In this document: in pieces, positions 25,202-33,253 of the stretch
Layout of the letters: each line of letters opens with the position of its first letter
Position numbering within the stretch: the first letter of the stretch is position 1
NCBI RefSeq assembly: GCF_014655715.1
Contig: NZ_BNBM01000008.1
Coordinates: forward strand, 186,001-250,000
DNA: 64,000 nucleotides
From: Streptomyces lanatus
GTDB taxonomy: Bacteria; Actinomycetota; Actinomycetes; Streptomycetales; Streptomycetaceae
Direction of reading: 5' to 3'
The notes under the pieces: generated by a model
What the model was told of the DNA's origin: nothing
Database searches by the model: none
The model's input: the letters and a program-made list of their open reading frames with translations, nothing else
Position numbers and translations under genes: made by a program

Positions 25202-25840
25202 TCAGGGGACTCGCGTCGCCTGCTCGCCCTCGTACGGCGAGGACTGGTGCTCGGTGCCGGGGACGAAGTAGTCGGCGTCCTTCGGGCGCTGGGCCCCCGG
25301 GCGGGGACGCGGCGCCGGCACCAGGTGGGGGATGTGCTTGGAGCAGTGCACATACGCCTCCTCCACCGTGATGTGCACCCAGAATTCGGGCCTGCGTCCG
25401 GGAGCGGTGTCCACAGGGAGGTGGGGGTAGGCCCGCCGCTGGTCCTCGTCCCTGTGGAGCCGAGCCGCGCCATTGACGTGCAGACCGATGTGGTCCTCGG
25501 CGAAGTCGACGAAGAGCAGGCCTATGTGCGGGTTCTCGGTGATGTTCCCCGCACTGGCGAGGACGCCGTTCCCCCGGTATTCGGGGTAGGTGAGGGTGGC
25601 GTCGTCCAGCACGGTGACGAAGCCCGGGGGACCGGCGCGGAAGGTGACGTCACAGGCGCCGCCGGCGTCCGACGTGGACAGGAACGCCATGGTCTGCCGC
25701 CCTATGAAATCCGCCATCCGCGGAGTCAGCCGGGGCTGCACCTGGCGGTCGTAGAACCCGGCGGCCTGGTCGGCCGTGCCCAGGAGGTGTTGGAGGTGGC
25801 GCTCGCCGGGGGAACCGGATGACTCGTGGGGGTGGGTCAC
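25202..25840 (-). CDS. Pyridoxamine 5'-phosphate oxidase-like FMN-binding protein
   Basis: 212 residues from a GTG. The split-barrel fold is shown by MADFIGRQTMAFLSTSDAGG, GPPGFVTVLDDATLTYPEYRGN and NITENPHIGLLFVDFAED, followed by HVNGAARLHRDED. These match the group typified by PPOX-class flavin/F420-binding oxidoreductases rather than true PdxH, which carries additional PLP-binding residues. The C-terminus has a Pro-rich tail (HLVPAPRPRPGAQ). It converges on the acyl-CoA dehydrogenase with an 8-base gap. Substrate unknown. Confidence 0.82.
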   Translation of the reverse strand: MTHPHESSGSPGERHLQHLLGTADQAAGFYDRQVQPRLTPRMADFIGRQTMAFLSTSDAGGACDVTFRAGPPGFVTVLDDATLTYPEYRGNGVLASAGNITENPHIGLLFVDFAEDHIGLHVNGAARLHRDEDQRRAYPHLPVDTAPGRRPEFWVHITVEEAYVHCSKHIPHLVPAPRPRPGAQRPKDADYFVPGTEHQSSPYEGEQATRVP

Positions 25841-25937
25841 GGAACGCGCTGCCTTCCTCTGGCCTTCAGCTGGTCATGGGGAGCGACGGCACTCTAACGC
25901 TGGAGGGAGCACGGTGTCGTGGGCGGCCGGTCGGGCG

Positions 25938-26990
25938 TCAGTGGGCGGGGTCGAGAAGGATCTTGCGGACGCCGTCGGAGCGGCCCGCGAACAGTTCGTA
26001 CGCCGCCGGGCCTTCGGAGAGGGCGAAACGGTGGGAGATCACGGCCTCGGGCTTGATCCGGCCGGCGCGGGTGAGGGCGATCAGGGGCGGGAGTTCGTAG
26101 TGCACCGAGCACAGGCCGATGGCGAACTCCAGCTCCTTGATCTGGGCCAGTTGCATGTGGAACGGGAACGCCTTGCTCTGGCTGACCCCGATGACGCTCA
26201 CCCGGCCGGCCTGTCGGACGGACTTGAGGGCGAGTTCGATGGTGGTGTCCGAGCCCACGGCCTCCACCACCGCGTCCGGCCCGCGTCCGCCGGTCATGTC
26301 CCGAACGGCCCCCTTCACATCCTCGCCCTCGACCGGCTCGACACCCAGCGTGGCGGCGAAGGCGCGGCGCTCCGCGACCAGGTCCACGCCCAGCACCCGC
26401 GCGGCGCCCATCGCGAAGGCGGACTGGGCCGCCATGAGGCCGACCGGGCCGAGGCCGATGACCAGGACGGTCTCGCCGGGCTGGATACGGGCACGGCGGC
26501 AGCCGTACCAGGCCGTGGGGGCGTTGTCCGTCAGGACGACGGCCGCCGCGTCGGAGATGTCCTCGGGTAGCCGCACCAGATTGACGTCGGCGTAGGGCAC
26601 CGCGAGGGCCTGGGCCTGGCTGCCGGGGAGCTGGGGGCTCACTCCGTAGCAGAGCTCGATGCTCGACTTGGCGCTCTCGCACCGGGCGGTGAACCCGGCC
26701 GCGCAGGAACGGCAGTGCGCGCAGCCGACGGAGGCGGGCACCAGAACCCTGTCGCCGGGCCGGAAGCGGGTGACCTGGTTGCCGGTCTCGACGACCACGC
26801 CGACGCCTTCATGTCCGGGCGTGTAGCCGAGTTCGGGGCTGAACGGGTTGCCGCCGTAGATGTGCAGGTCGCTGCCGCAGATACCGGCCGCGGTCATCCG
26901 CACCACCGCGTCGGTGGGGTGGGTGACGGCCGGGTCGGGGGCATCGCCGTAGCGGATGTCGTGACGGCCGTGGTACGTCAGTGCCTTCAT
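25938..26990 (-). CDS. Zinc-dependent alcohol dehydrogenase (medium-chain family)
   Basis: 350 residues. The catalytic zinc ligands are Cys in GICGSDLH and His-Glu in PGHEGVG. The four structural-zinc cysteines are the cluster CAHCRSCAAGFTARC. The Rossmann motif is VIGLGPVGLMAAQSAFAMGA. This order is that of formaldehyde/alcohol dehydrogenase-like MDR proteins. It oxidises or reduces an unidentified alcohol/aldehyde with NAD(P). The gene follows a second MDR gene by only 26 bases on the same strand, so the two probably form an operon controlled from the palindrome at 28065. Confidence 0.92.
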   Translation of the reverse strand: MKALTYHGRHDIRYGDAPDPAVTHPTDAVVRMTAAGICGSDLHIYGGNPFSPELGYTPGHEGVGVVVETGNQVTRFRPGDRVLVPASVGCAHCRSCAAGFTARCESAKSSIELCYGVSPQLPGSQAQALAVPYADVNLVRLPEDISDAAAVVLTDNAPTAWYGCRRARIQPGETVLVIGLGPVGLMAAQSAFAMGAARVLGVDLVAERRAFAATLGVEPVEGEDVKGAVRDMTGGRGPDAVVEAVGSDTTIELALKSVRQAGRVSVIGVSQSKAFPFHMQLAQIKELEFAIGLCSVHYELPPLIALTRAGRIKPEAVISHRFALSEGPAAYELFAGRSDGVRKILLDPAH

Positions 26991-27016
26991 CGGTCTTCTC
27001 TCTCCCCTCGGCCCGG

Positions 27017-28024
27017 TCAGTCCGCGATCTTCAGCACCAACTTGCCGTGGTTGTCACCACGGAACAGGCGCATCAGAGTGTCGGGGAACTCCGCGACCGA
27101 GCCGGACACCACGTCCTCCAGGGACTTCAGCCGCCCCTCCGCCCGCCATGCGGCCATCGCCGCGATGCCCTCGGCGTACCGGTCGGCCCAGTCGAACACC
27201 ACGATGCCCGTCATGGAGGCGCGGTTCACCAGCAGCGACAGGTAGTTGGCGGGACCCTGCGGCTTGGTGCTGTTGTACTGGGAGATCGCGCCGCAGACGA
27301 CGACGCGGGCACCGCGCGCCAGGCGCAGCAGCACGGCGTCCAGAACATCCCCGCCGACGTTGTCGAAGTACACGTCGACGCCGTCGGGGGCGTGCTCGCG
27401 CAGCGCCTTGCGGATGTCCTCGCTCTGGTAGTCGATCGCGGCGTCGAACCCGAACTCGTCCACCACCATGCGGCACTTGGCCTCGCCGCCGGCGATGCCG
27501 ATGACCCGGCAGCCGAGGATCTTGGCGATCTGACCGACGACGCTGCCCACGGCACCGGCCGCGCCGGAGACGACCACGGTCTGGCCGGGCTCGGGACGAC
27601 CGACCTCGATCAGGCCGAAGTAGGCCGTCAGGCCCGACATGCCGAGCGTGCCGAGATAGGTCGGCAGGGGAGCGGCCGCCGGGTCGACCTTGGTCACGTC
27701 GCGCCCGTCCGACACGCAGTACTCCTGCACGCCGAACGAGCCCAAGACATGGTCGCCGACCGCGAACCCGGAGTGCCGGGAGGCGATCACCCTGCCCACC
27801 GCGCCGGCCCGCATCACCTCGCCGAGCTCCACCGGGCGGATGTAGGACCTGCCCGCGTTCATCCAGCCGCGCATCGCCGGGTCGATCGACAGACAGAGCA
27901 CCTGCACCAGGAACTCCCCGTCGCCGGGCTGCCCGGCCGGCTCCTCGACGTGCGCCCAGTCGGTGGGCCGCGGCTCTCCCACGGGACGTGCGGCCAGGCG
28001 CACCTGGCGGTTGACGCTGCTCAT
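27017..28024 (-). CDS. NADP-dependent oxidoreductase (zinc-free MDR, prostaglandin reductase-like)
   Basis: 335 residues from the ATG at 28024, preceded by AAGGAG; the frame is open further upstream without a better start. There are no zinc-ligand clusters. The cofactor domain reads VVVSGAAGAVGSVVGQIAKI, and the sequence YFDNVGGDVLDAVL is the mark of the LTB4 12-hydroxydehydrogenase/2-alkenal reductase group. Such enzymes reduce alpha,beta-unsaturated carbonyls and often belong to detoxification regulons. A TetR-type palindrome 40-56 bases upstream fits that, although no TetR gene is present here. Confidence 0.9.
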   Translation of the reverse strand: MSSVNRQVRLAARPVGEPRPTDWAHVEEPAGQPGDGEFLVQVLCLSIDPAMRGWMNAGRSYIRPVELGEVMRAGAVGRVIASRHSGFAVGDHVLGSFGVQEYCVSDGRDVTKVDPAAAPLPTYLGTLGMSGLTAYFGLIEVGRPEPGQTVVVSGAAGAVGSVVGQIAKILGCRVIGIAGGEAKCRMVVDEFGFDAAIDYQSEDIRKALREHAPDGVDVYFDNVGGDVLDAVLLRLARGARVVVCGAISQYNSTKPQGPANYLSLLVNRASMTGIVVFDWADRYAEGIAAMAAWRAEGRLKSLEDVVSGSVAEFPDTLMRLFRGDNHGKLVLKIAD

Positions 28025-28064
28025 GTCCGGCGGCTCCTTCGACGTTCCCAGTTCCCAGATGACA

Positions 28065-28080
28065 TACCGGCTGGTCGGTA
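28065..28080. promoter_or_regulatory. TACCG-N6-CGGTA palindrome, TetR-type operator
   Basis: TACCGGCTGGTCGGTA, in the context ACA-TACCG...CGGTA-CGA, is a perfect inverted repeat 40 bases upstream of the MDR start and 93 bases before the GlxA-type gene. The T-A-C-C-G/C-G-G-T-A half sites are typical of TetR-family operators in actinobacteria. The cognate repressor is not in this window. Confidence 0.6.
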
Positions 28081-28173
28081 CGACAGGTGAGCGTACGGGT
28101 GGTGTGCCGTTCGGGACAAGAGGGAGCAGGTGCCGATGATCGCGGCGGCCCCGACCGCTCGTACCCTGTTCCC

Positions 28174-29130
28174 GTGCCGCCCACCCGTCTGAACCGTGTC
28201 GCCGTCCTGGTGCTGGAAGGTGCCAAACCGCTCGACGTCGGCATCCCGGCACAGGTGTTCACGCGGCGCGCGAGCATGCCGTACGAGGTACGGGTGTGCG
28301 GCGCGGCGCCCGGCCTGGTGGCCGGCGGGGACGGTCTGGCGTACCACGTCGCCGACGGCCTCGACGCGCTCGCCTGGGCCGACATCGTCTTCGTGCCGGG
28401 CTACCGGTTCCCCGACCGCGAGGACCCGCCGCAGGCCGTCGTCGACGCCCTGATCGCCGCCCATGAGCGGGGCGCACGCCTCGCCGCCATCTCGACCGGC
28501 GCCTTCGCGCTCGCCGCCACGGGCCTGCTCGACGGCAGACGCGCCACCACGCACTGGCACTACACGCGGGCCCTCGCCGAGAAGCACCCCCTCGTCCAGG
28601 TCGACGAGAACGTCCTGTTCGTCGACGAGGGCAGCGTGCTGACGTCCGCCGGCGCCGCCTCGGGCATCGACCTCTGCCTGCACATCCTGCGCGCCGACCT
28701 CGGCGTGGCCGCCTCCAACCACGCGGCCCGGCGCCTGGTCGCGGCCCCCTACCGCAGTGGCGGCCAGGCGCAGTACGTACCGCGCAGCGTGCCCGAGCCG
28801 CTCGGCGAACGGTTCGCCGCGACCCGGGAGTGGGCCCTGCACCGGCTCGACGAACCTCTCAGCCTGGAGGCCCTCGCCGAGCACGCGGCGGTCTCACCGC
28901 GCACCTTCTCCCGGCGCTTCGCCGAGGACACCGGATACACGCCCATGCAATGGGTCATGCGGGCCCGCATCGACCTGGCCCGCGAGCTGCTGGAGCGGTC
29001 GCAGCGCAGCGTCGAGCAGATCGCGGGCGACGTCGGTCTGGGCACCGGAGCGAATCTGCGCATGCACTTCCAGCGCATCCTCGGGACCACGCCGAGCGAA
29101 TACCGGCGCACCTTCACCAAGGGCGAGTAG
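28174..29130 (+). CDS. GlxA family regulator: DJ-1/PfpI-like domain plus AraC helix-turn-helix
   Basis: 318 residues from the GTG at 28174 (MPPTRLNRVAVLVLEGAKPL). Residues 8-180 are a DJ-1/PfpI-like domain; the nucleophile elbow is ISTGAFALAATGLLDG with Thr where catalytic members have Cys, so it is a sensor rather than an enzyme. The C-terminal 110 residues hold two AraC helix-turn-helix motifs, LEALAEHAAVSPRTFSRRF and VEQIAGDVGLGTGANLRMHF. It is divergent from the MDR pair and may regulate those genes or itself. Effector unknown. Confidence 0.9.
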   Translation: MPPTRLNRVAVLVLEGAKPLDVGIPAQVFTRRASMPYEVRVCGAAPGLVAGGDGLAYHVADGLDALAWADIVFVPGYRFPDREDPPQAVVDALIAAHERGARLAAISTGAFALAATGLLDGRRATTHWHYTRALAEKHPLVQVDENVLFVDEGSVLTSAGAASGIDLCLHILRADLGVAASNHAARRLVAAPYRSGGQAQYVPRSVPEPLGERFAATREWALHRLDEPLSLEALAEHAAVSPRTFSRRFAEDTGYTPMQWVMRARIDLARELLERSQRSVEQIAGDVGLGTGANLRMHFQRILGTTPSEYRRTFTKGE

Positions 29131-29258
29131 TCCGCCGTACGGCCGTCTGGCGCAATCCTTGCGAACCATGGCGCTCACGCCACGGCCACGGCCGGGTCCG
29201 GCACGGGACGCTGGTGGTGACGAACTGTCGGGACACCAAGCGACACCAAGGGACATCC

Positions 29259-30257
29259 ATGACTCGCATCGCCATCAACGGATTCGGCCGCATCGGGCGC
29301 AATGTGCTGCGCGCCCTGCTGGAACGCGACAGCGACCTGGAGATCGTCGCCGTCAACGACCTCACCGAGCCCACGGCCCTCGCCCGGCTCCTCGCCTTCG
29401 ACTCCACGGCCGGCCGGCTCGGCCGCCCGGTGACCGTGGACGGCGACACCCTCGTCGTCGACGGCCGCCGCATCAAGGTGCTCGCCGAGCGCGAGCCGGC
29501 GCAGCTGCCCTGGGCCGAGCTCGACGTCGACGTCGTGCTGGAGTCGACCGGCCGCTTCACCTCCGCCAAGGCCGCCCGTGCCCACCTCGACGCGGGCGCC
29601 AAGAAGGTCCTCGTCAGCGCCCCGTCCGACGGCGCCGACGTCACCCTCGCCTACGGGGTCAACACCGACGCGTACGACCCGGCCCTGCACACGATCGTCT
29701 CGAACGCCTCCTGCACGACCAACGCGCTCGCACCGCTCGCCGCCGTCCTCGACGAACTCGCCGGCATCGAGCACGGATTCATGACCACGGTGCACGCCTA
29801 CACACAGGAGCAGAACCTCCAGGACGGCCCGCACCGCGACGCCCGCCGGGCCCGTGCCGCCGGGGTCAACATCGTGCCGACCACGACGGGCGCCGCCAAG
29901 GCGATCGGCCTTGTGCTGCCGCGCCTCGACGGCAGGCTGTCGGGCGACTCCATCCGCGTACCGGTTCCGGTGGGCTCGATCGTGGAGCTCAACACCACCG
30001 TCGCCCGCGACGTGACCCGCGAGGATGTGCTGGCCGCCTACCGCGCCGCGGCCGAGGGCCCCTTGGCGGGCGTCCTCGAATACTCCGAGGACCCGCTCGT
30101 GTCGTCCGACATCGTCGGCAACCCCGCCTCGTCGATCTTCGACTCGGCCCTCACCCGCGTCGACGGCCGCCATGTCAAGGTGGTCGCCTGGTACGACAAC
30201 GAGTGGGGCTTCTCGCACCGAGTGATCGACACGCTGGAACTGCTCGCGAACGGCTGA
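29259..30257 (+). CDS. gap: Type I glyceraldehyde-3-phosphate dehydrogenase
   Basis: 332 residues. Signatures are INGFGRIGRNVLRALLE (NAD domain), the catalytic Cys152 in SNASCTTNALAPLA, and GAAKAIGLVLP. The C-terminal WYDNEWGFSHRVIDTLELL is also typical. It catalyses phosphorylating oxidation of glyceraldehyde 3-phosphate in glycolysis. Streptomyces genomes usually carry more than one gap gene. This copy is isolated from pgk/tpi, so it is likely an accessory paralogue rather than the housekeeping one; that is inference from context. It begins 128 bases after the GlxA regulator. Confidence 0.93.
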   Translation: MTRIAINGFGRIGRNVLRALLERDSDLEIVAVNDLTEPTALARLLAFDSTAGRLGRPVTVDGDTLVVDGRRIKVLAEREPAQLPWAELDVDVVLESTGRFTSAKAARAHLDAGAKKVLVSAPSDGADVTLAYGVNTDAYDPALHTIVSNASCTTNALAPLAAVLDELAGIEHGFMTTVHAYTQEQNLQDGPHRDARRARAAGVNIVPTTTGAAKAIGLVLPRLDGRLSGDSIRVPVPVGSIVELNTTVARDVTREDVLAAYRAAAEGPLAGVLEYSEDPLVSSDIVGNPASSIFDSALTRVDGRHVKVVAWYDNEWGFSHRVIDTLELLANG

Positions 30258-30344
30258 CCGGCGCCGGAGCCGTGATGCGGCTGTGACCCGGAAGTGTGGC
30301 CTCCGCCACGGTCCGCCTTTCCCGGGCCCTGATGGGGTGAGCCC

Positions 30345-31307
30345 ATGCGCACAGCCGCCCCCCTCCTGCCGGTCCTCGCCCTGACCCTCGTCCTCGCGGG
30401 ATGCGGGCAGGGGTCCGGACCGCCCGCGTCGGACGCGAGCCCCACCTCCCCGAACGACCCGCGCTTCCAGCCGCTCGACGCCTACGACATGTCCGACGAC
30501 GACGTCGTCACGGTCGGCAGGGCGCGGTGGACGCTCGCCAAGGAGTGCATGGTCCGCCTCGGTTTCGAGGACCTGGAGAACCTGGACATCGACCCCGTCC
30601 CCGCCTGGCCCCGACGCCCGGCGGGCACAGGCATGCTGGAGCTCACCGCCTACGCCTCCGACGACCTGCGCTACGGCGTCCAGGACCCCGAGCAGGCCGC
30701 GCGGTACGGCTATCAGGCGGCGCGGATCGAGCACGAGCACCGCTACCCGGACAGGAGCTGGACCCTGTCCGAATACCTCGCGCTCACCGGCCAGTTCGTC
30801 GGGGAGGACCCGAAGAGCGTGCACGGCCACCCCATCCCCAGGCGCGGCTGTCTCGGTGAGGCGGACCGCGCGATTCACGGGACGAATCCGCAGGACCGGA
30901 CGGACCCCGTCCTGGACCTGGGCACCAAGAGCATCCAGCAGGGGATGGCCGCTCCCGCCTGGAAACAGGCGGACCAGAAGTGGTCGGCCTGTATGCGCGA
31001 AGCGGGCTACCGCTACGCCACCCCCAGGGACGCCGAACTCGGCGAGGACCGCCGGAGCCAGGAGCTGGAGCAACGGCTGAACGGGTCGTCCCGCGACCCC
31101 GACGAGCCCTCCGCGCTGGAGAAGCGGACCGCGACCGCCGACGCCCGCTGCAAGCGGCGGACCGGCTACGTCCGCACCGTGCATGCCATCGACGTACATG
31201 TCCAGAAGGAGCTCATCGCCGAGCACCGGGCGAAACTGGAGGCGCAGCGCCGCTGGAACGACGACGCCGCACGCAGAGCCGAGGAGATCCTCGAGGACCG
31301 CTCGTGA
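30345..31307 (+). CDS. Putative lipoprotein of unknown function
   Basis: 320 residues with a clear lipobox (LALTLVLAGC, Cys at 20). The mature part is hydrophilic and charged, with pairs of cysteines (KECMVRLGF, RRGCLGEADRA, WSACMREAGYRY, DARCKRRTGY) spaced like a repeated helical unit with W/YxxCMxxxGY. This pattern recurs in actinobacterial lipoproteins of unknown role. The C-terminal third is strongly Arg/Glu-rich and predicted helical (HRAKLEAQRRWNDDAARRAEE). No enzyme motif is visible. It may be co-transcribed with gap or with the acyl-CoA synthetase downstream, but gaps of 56-87 bases do not decide this. Confidence 0.8.
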   Translation: MRTAAPLLPVLALTLVLAGCGQGSGPPASDASPTSPNDPRFQPLDAYDMSDDDVVTVGRARWTLAKECMVRLGFEDLENLDIDPVPAWPRRPAGTGMLELTAYASDDLRYGVQDPEQAARYGYQAARIEHEHRYPDRSWTLSEYLALTGQFVGEDPKSVHGHPIPRRGCLGEADRAIHGTNPQDRTDPVLDLGTKSIQQGMAAPAWKQADQKWSACMREAGYRYATPRDAELGEDRRSQELEQRLNGSSRDPDEPSALEKRTATADARCKRRTGYVRTVHAIDVHVQKELIAEHRAKLEAQRRWNDDAARRAEEILEDRS

Positions 31308-31363
31308 TCAACGTGTGACATGGTGGCGGACGGGCCACCACGACTCTGGTCAAGGAGAGCGCG

Positions 31364-33253
31364 ATGGGAATGTACGAGGACGTCTTCCGGGCCAGCCTCG
31401 AAGACCCGGAGAGCTTCTGGCTGCGGGCGGCGGAAGGCGTCGACTGGGACGTGGCGCCGTCCCGAGCCCTGGACTCCTCGGGCGCGCCCTTCCACCGCTG
31501 GTTCCCGGACGGCCGGCTCAACGTCTGCTTCAACGCCGTGGACCGGCATGTCGAGGCGGGCCGGGGCGAACAGCCCGCCCTCGTCTACGACTCCCCGGTG
31601 ACCGGCACCCGGCGCACCTACACCTACGCCCGGCTGAGGGACGAGGTGGCGGCCTTCGCCGGGGCGCTCGCCGGGCTCGGTGTGGGGCACGGCGACCGCG
31701 TGGTCATCTATATGCCGATGGTCCCCGAGGCCGCCATCGCGATGCTGGCCTGCGCCCGCATCGGCGCCGTCCACTCGGTCGTCTTCGGCGGGTTCGCCCC
31801 GCCCGAACTCGCGGTCCGCATCGACGATGCCACCCCCAAGGTGGTCGTCTCCGCCTCCTGCGGCATCGAGGGCAAGCGCGTCATCCCGTACAAGCCGCTG
31901 CTGGACCGCGCGATCGAACTCGCCGGGCACAAGCCGCAGAAGCGGGTCATCCTGCAACGCCCCCAGGAACCCGCCGAGTTGGGACCGGACGACCTCGACT
32001 GGGCCGACCTGGTCGCCGACGCGGCACCGGCCGCCTGTGTTCCCGTGGCCGCGACCGACCCGCTCTACATCCTCTACACGTCCGGAACGACCGGGAAACC
32101 CAAGGGAGTTGTCCGCGACTGCGGCGGCTGTGCCGTGGCGCTGCACTGGTCGATGGGCGCCGTCTACGACATCGGCCCCGGCGAGACGATGTTCACCGGG
32201 TCCGATGTCGGCTGGGTCGTCGGGCACTCGTACATCGTCTACGGGCCGCTACTGGCGGGCGCCACGACCGTGCTGTACGAGGGCAAGCCGGTCGGCACCC
32301 CGGACGCGGGCCAGTTCTGGCGGGTCGCCGCCGAGCACGGCGTCAAGACCATGTTCACGGCGCCCACCGCCTTCCGGGCCATCAGGAAGGAGGACCCGAA
32401 GGGCACCCTAGCCGCCGACTACGACCTCTCCCGGCTGCGTTACCTGTTCCTCGCCGGCGAGCGCCTCGACCCCGAGACCTACAGCTGGGCGAGCGCCCTT
32501 CTGGACATCCCGGTGATCGACCACTGGTGGCAGACGGAGACCGGCTGGCCGATCGTCGCCAACCCGGTCGGCATCGAGGCCGCCCCCGTCAAACCCGGCT
32601 CACCCACCCTTCCCCTGCCGGGCTGGGAGGTCCGCGTCCTCGACCCCGCCGGACAGCCCGTGCCGCCCGGCGTCGACGGCGCCATCGTCGTGAAGCTCCC
32701 CCTGCCGCCCGGTTCACTGCCCACCCTCTGGAACGACGACGCCCGCTTCGTCGCCTCCTACCTCTCCGCCTACGACGGCTACTACCTGACCGGCGACAGC
32801 GGACACCTCGACGAGGACGGCTACGTGTACGTCATGGGCCGCACCGACGACGTCATCAACGTCGCCGGACACCGGCTGTCCACCGGCAGCATGGAGGAGG
32901 CCCTGGCCGCCCATCCCGATGTCGCGGAGTGCGCCGTGATCGGTGTCGCCGACGACCTCAAGGGACAGGTTCCGCGCGGCTTCGTCGTCCTGAAAGCGGG
33001 CACCGAGCGCGACCCGGGGGAGGTCGAGGCCGAACTGGTGCAGCTCGTCCGCGAGCGCATCGGTGCCGTCGCCTCCCTCAAGGAGGTCGCCGTCGTGGCC
33101 GCCCTGCCCAAGACCCGCTCGGGGAAGATCCTGCGCAAGACGATGCGCGGTATCGCCGACGGCCACGACGAACCCATCCCGTCCACGATCGACGACCCGA
33201 GCGTCATCGAGACCCTGCGCCCGCTGCTCCACCACCCCGATCACACGGTCTGA
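31364..33253 (+). CDS. prpE: Propionyl-CoA synthetase-type AMP-forming acyl-CoA synthetase
   Basis: 629 residues. The P-loop is YTSGTTGKPKGVVRD; further ANL-superfamily motifs are WWQTETGWP, YYLTGDSGHLDEDGYVYVMGRTDD and the C-terminal PKTRSGKILRKTM, whose Lys is the catalytic/acetylated residue. SDVGWVVGHSYIVYGPLL together with DHWWQTETGWPI distinguish PrpE-like from ordinary Acs proteins. It activates propionate (or acetate) to the CoA thioester in two steps through the acyl-AMP. Its stop overlaps by 13 bases the convergent stop of the next gene, leaving no room for a separate terminator. Confidence 0.9.
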   Translation: MGMYEDVFRASLEDPESFWLRAAEGVDWDVAPSRALDSSGAPFHRWFPDGRLNVCFNAVDRHVEAGRGEQPALVYDSPVTGTRRTYTYARLRDEVAAFAGALAGLGVGHGDRVVIYMPMVPEAAIAMLACARIGAVHSVVFGGFAPPELAVRIDDATPKVVVSASCGIEGKRVIPYKPLLDRAIELAGHKPQKRVILQRPQEPAELGPDDLDWADLVADAAPAACVPVAATDPLYILYTSGTTGKPKGVVRDCGGCAVALHWSMGAVYDIGPGETMFTGSDVGWVVGHSYIVYGPLLAGATTVLYEGKPVGTPDAGQFWRVAAEHGVKTMFTAPTAFRAIRKEDPKGTLAADYDLSRLRYLFLAGERLDPETYSWASALLDIPVIDHWWQTETGWPIVANPVGIEAAPVKPGSPTLPLPGWEVRVLDPAGQPVPPGVDGAIVVKLPLPPGSLPTLWNDDARFVASYLSAYDGYYLTGDSGHLDEDGYVYVMGRTDDVINVAGHRLSTGSMEEALAAHPDVAECAVIGVADDLKGQVPRGFVVLKAGTERDPGEVEAELVQLVRERIGAVASLKEVAVVAALPKTRSGKILRKTMRGIADGHDEPIPSTIDDPSVIETLRPLLHHPDHTV

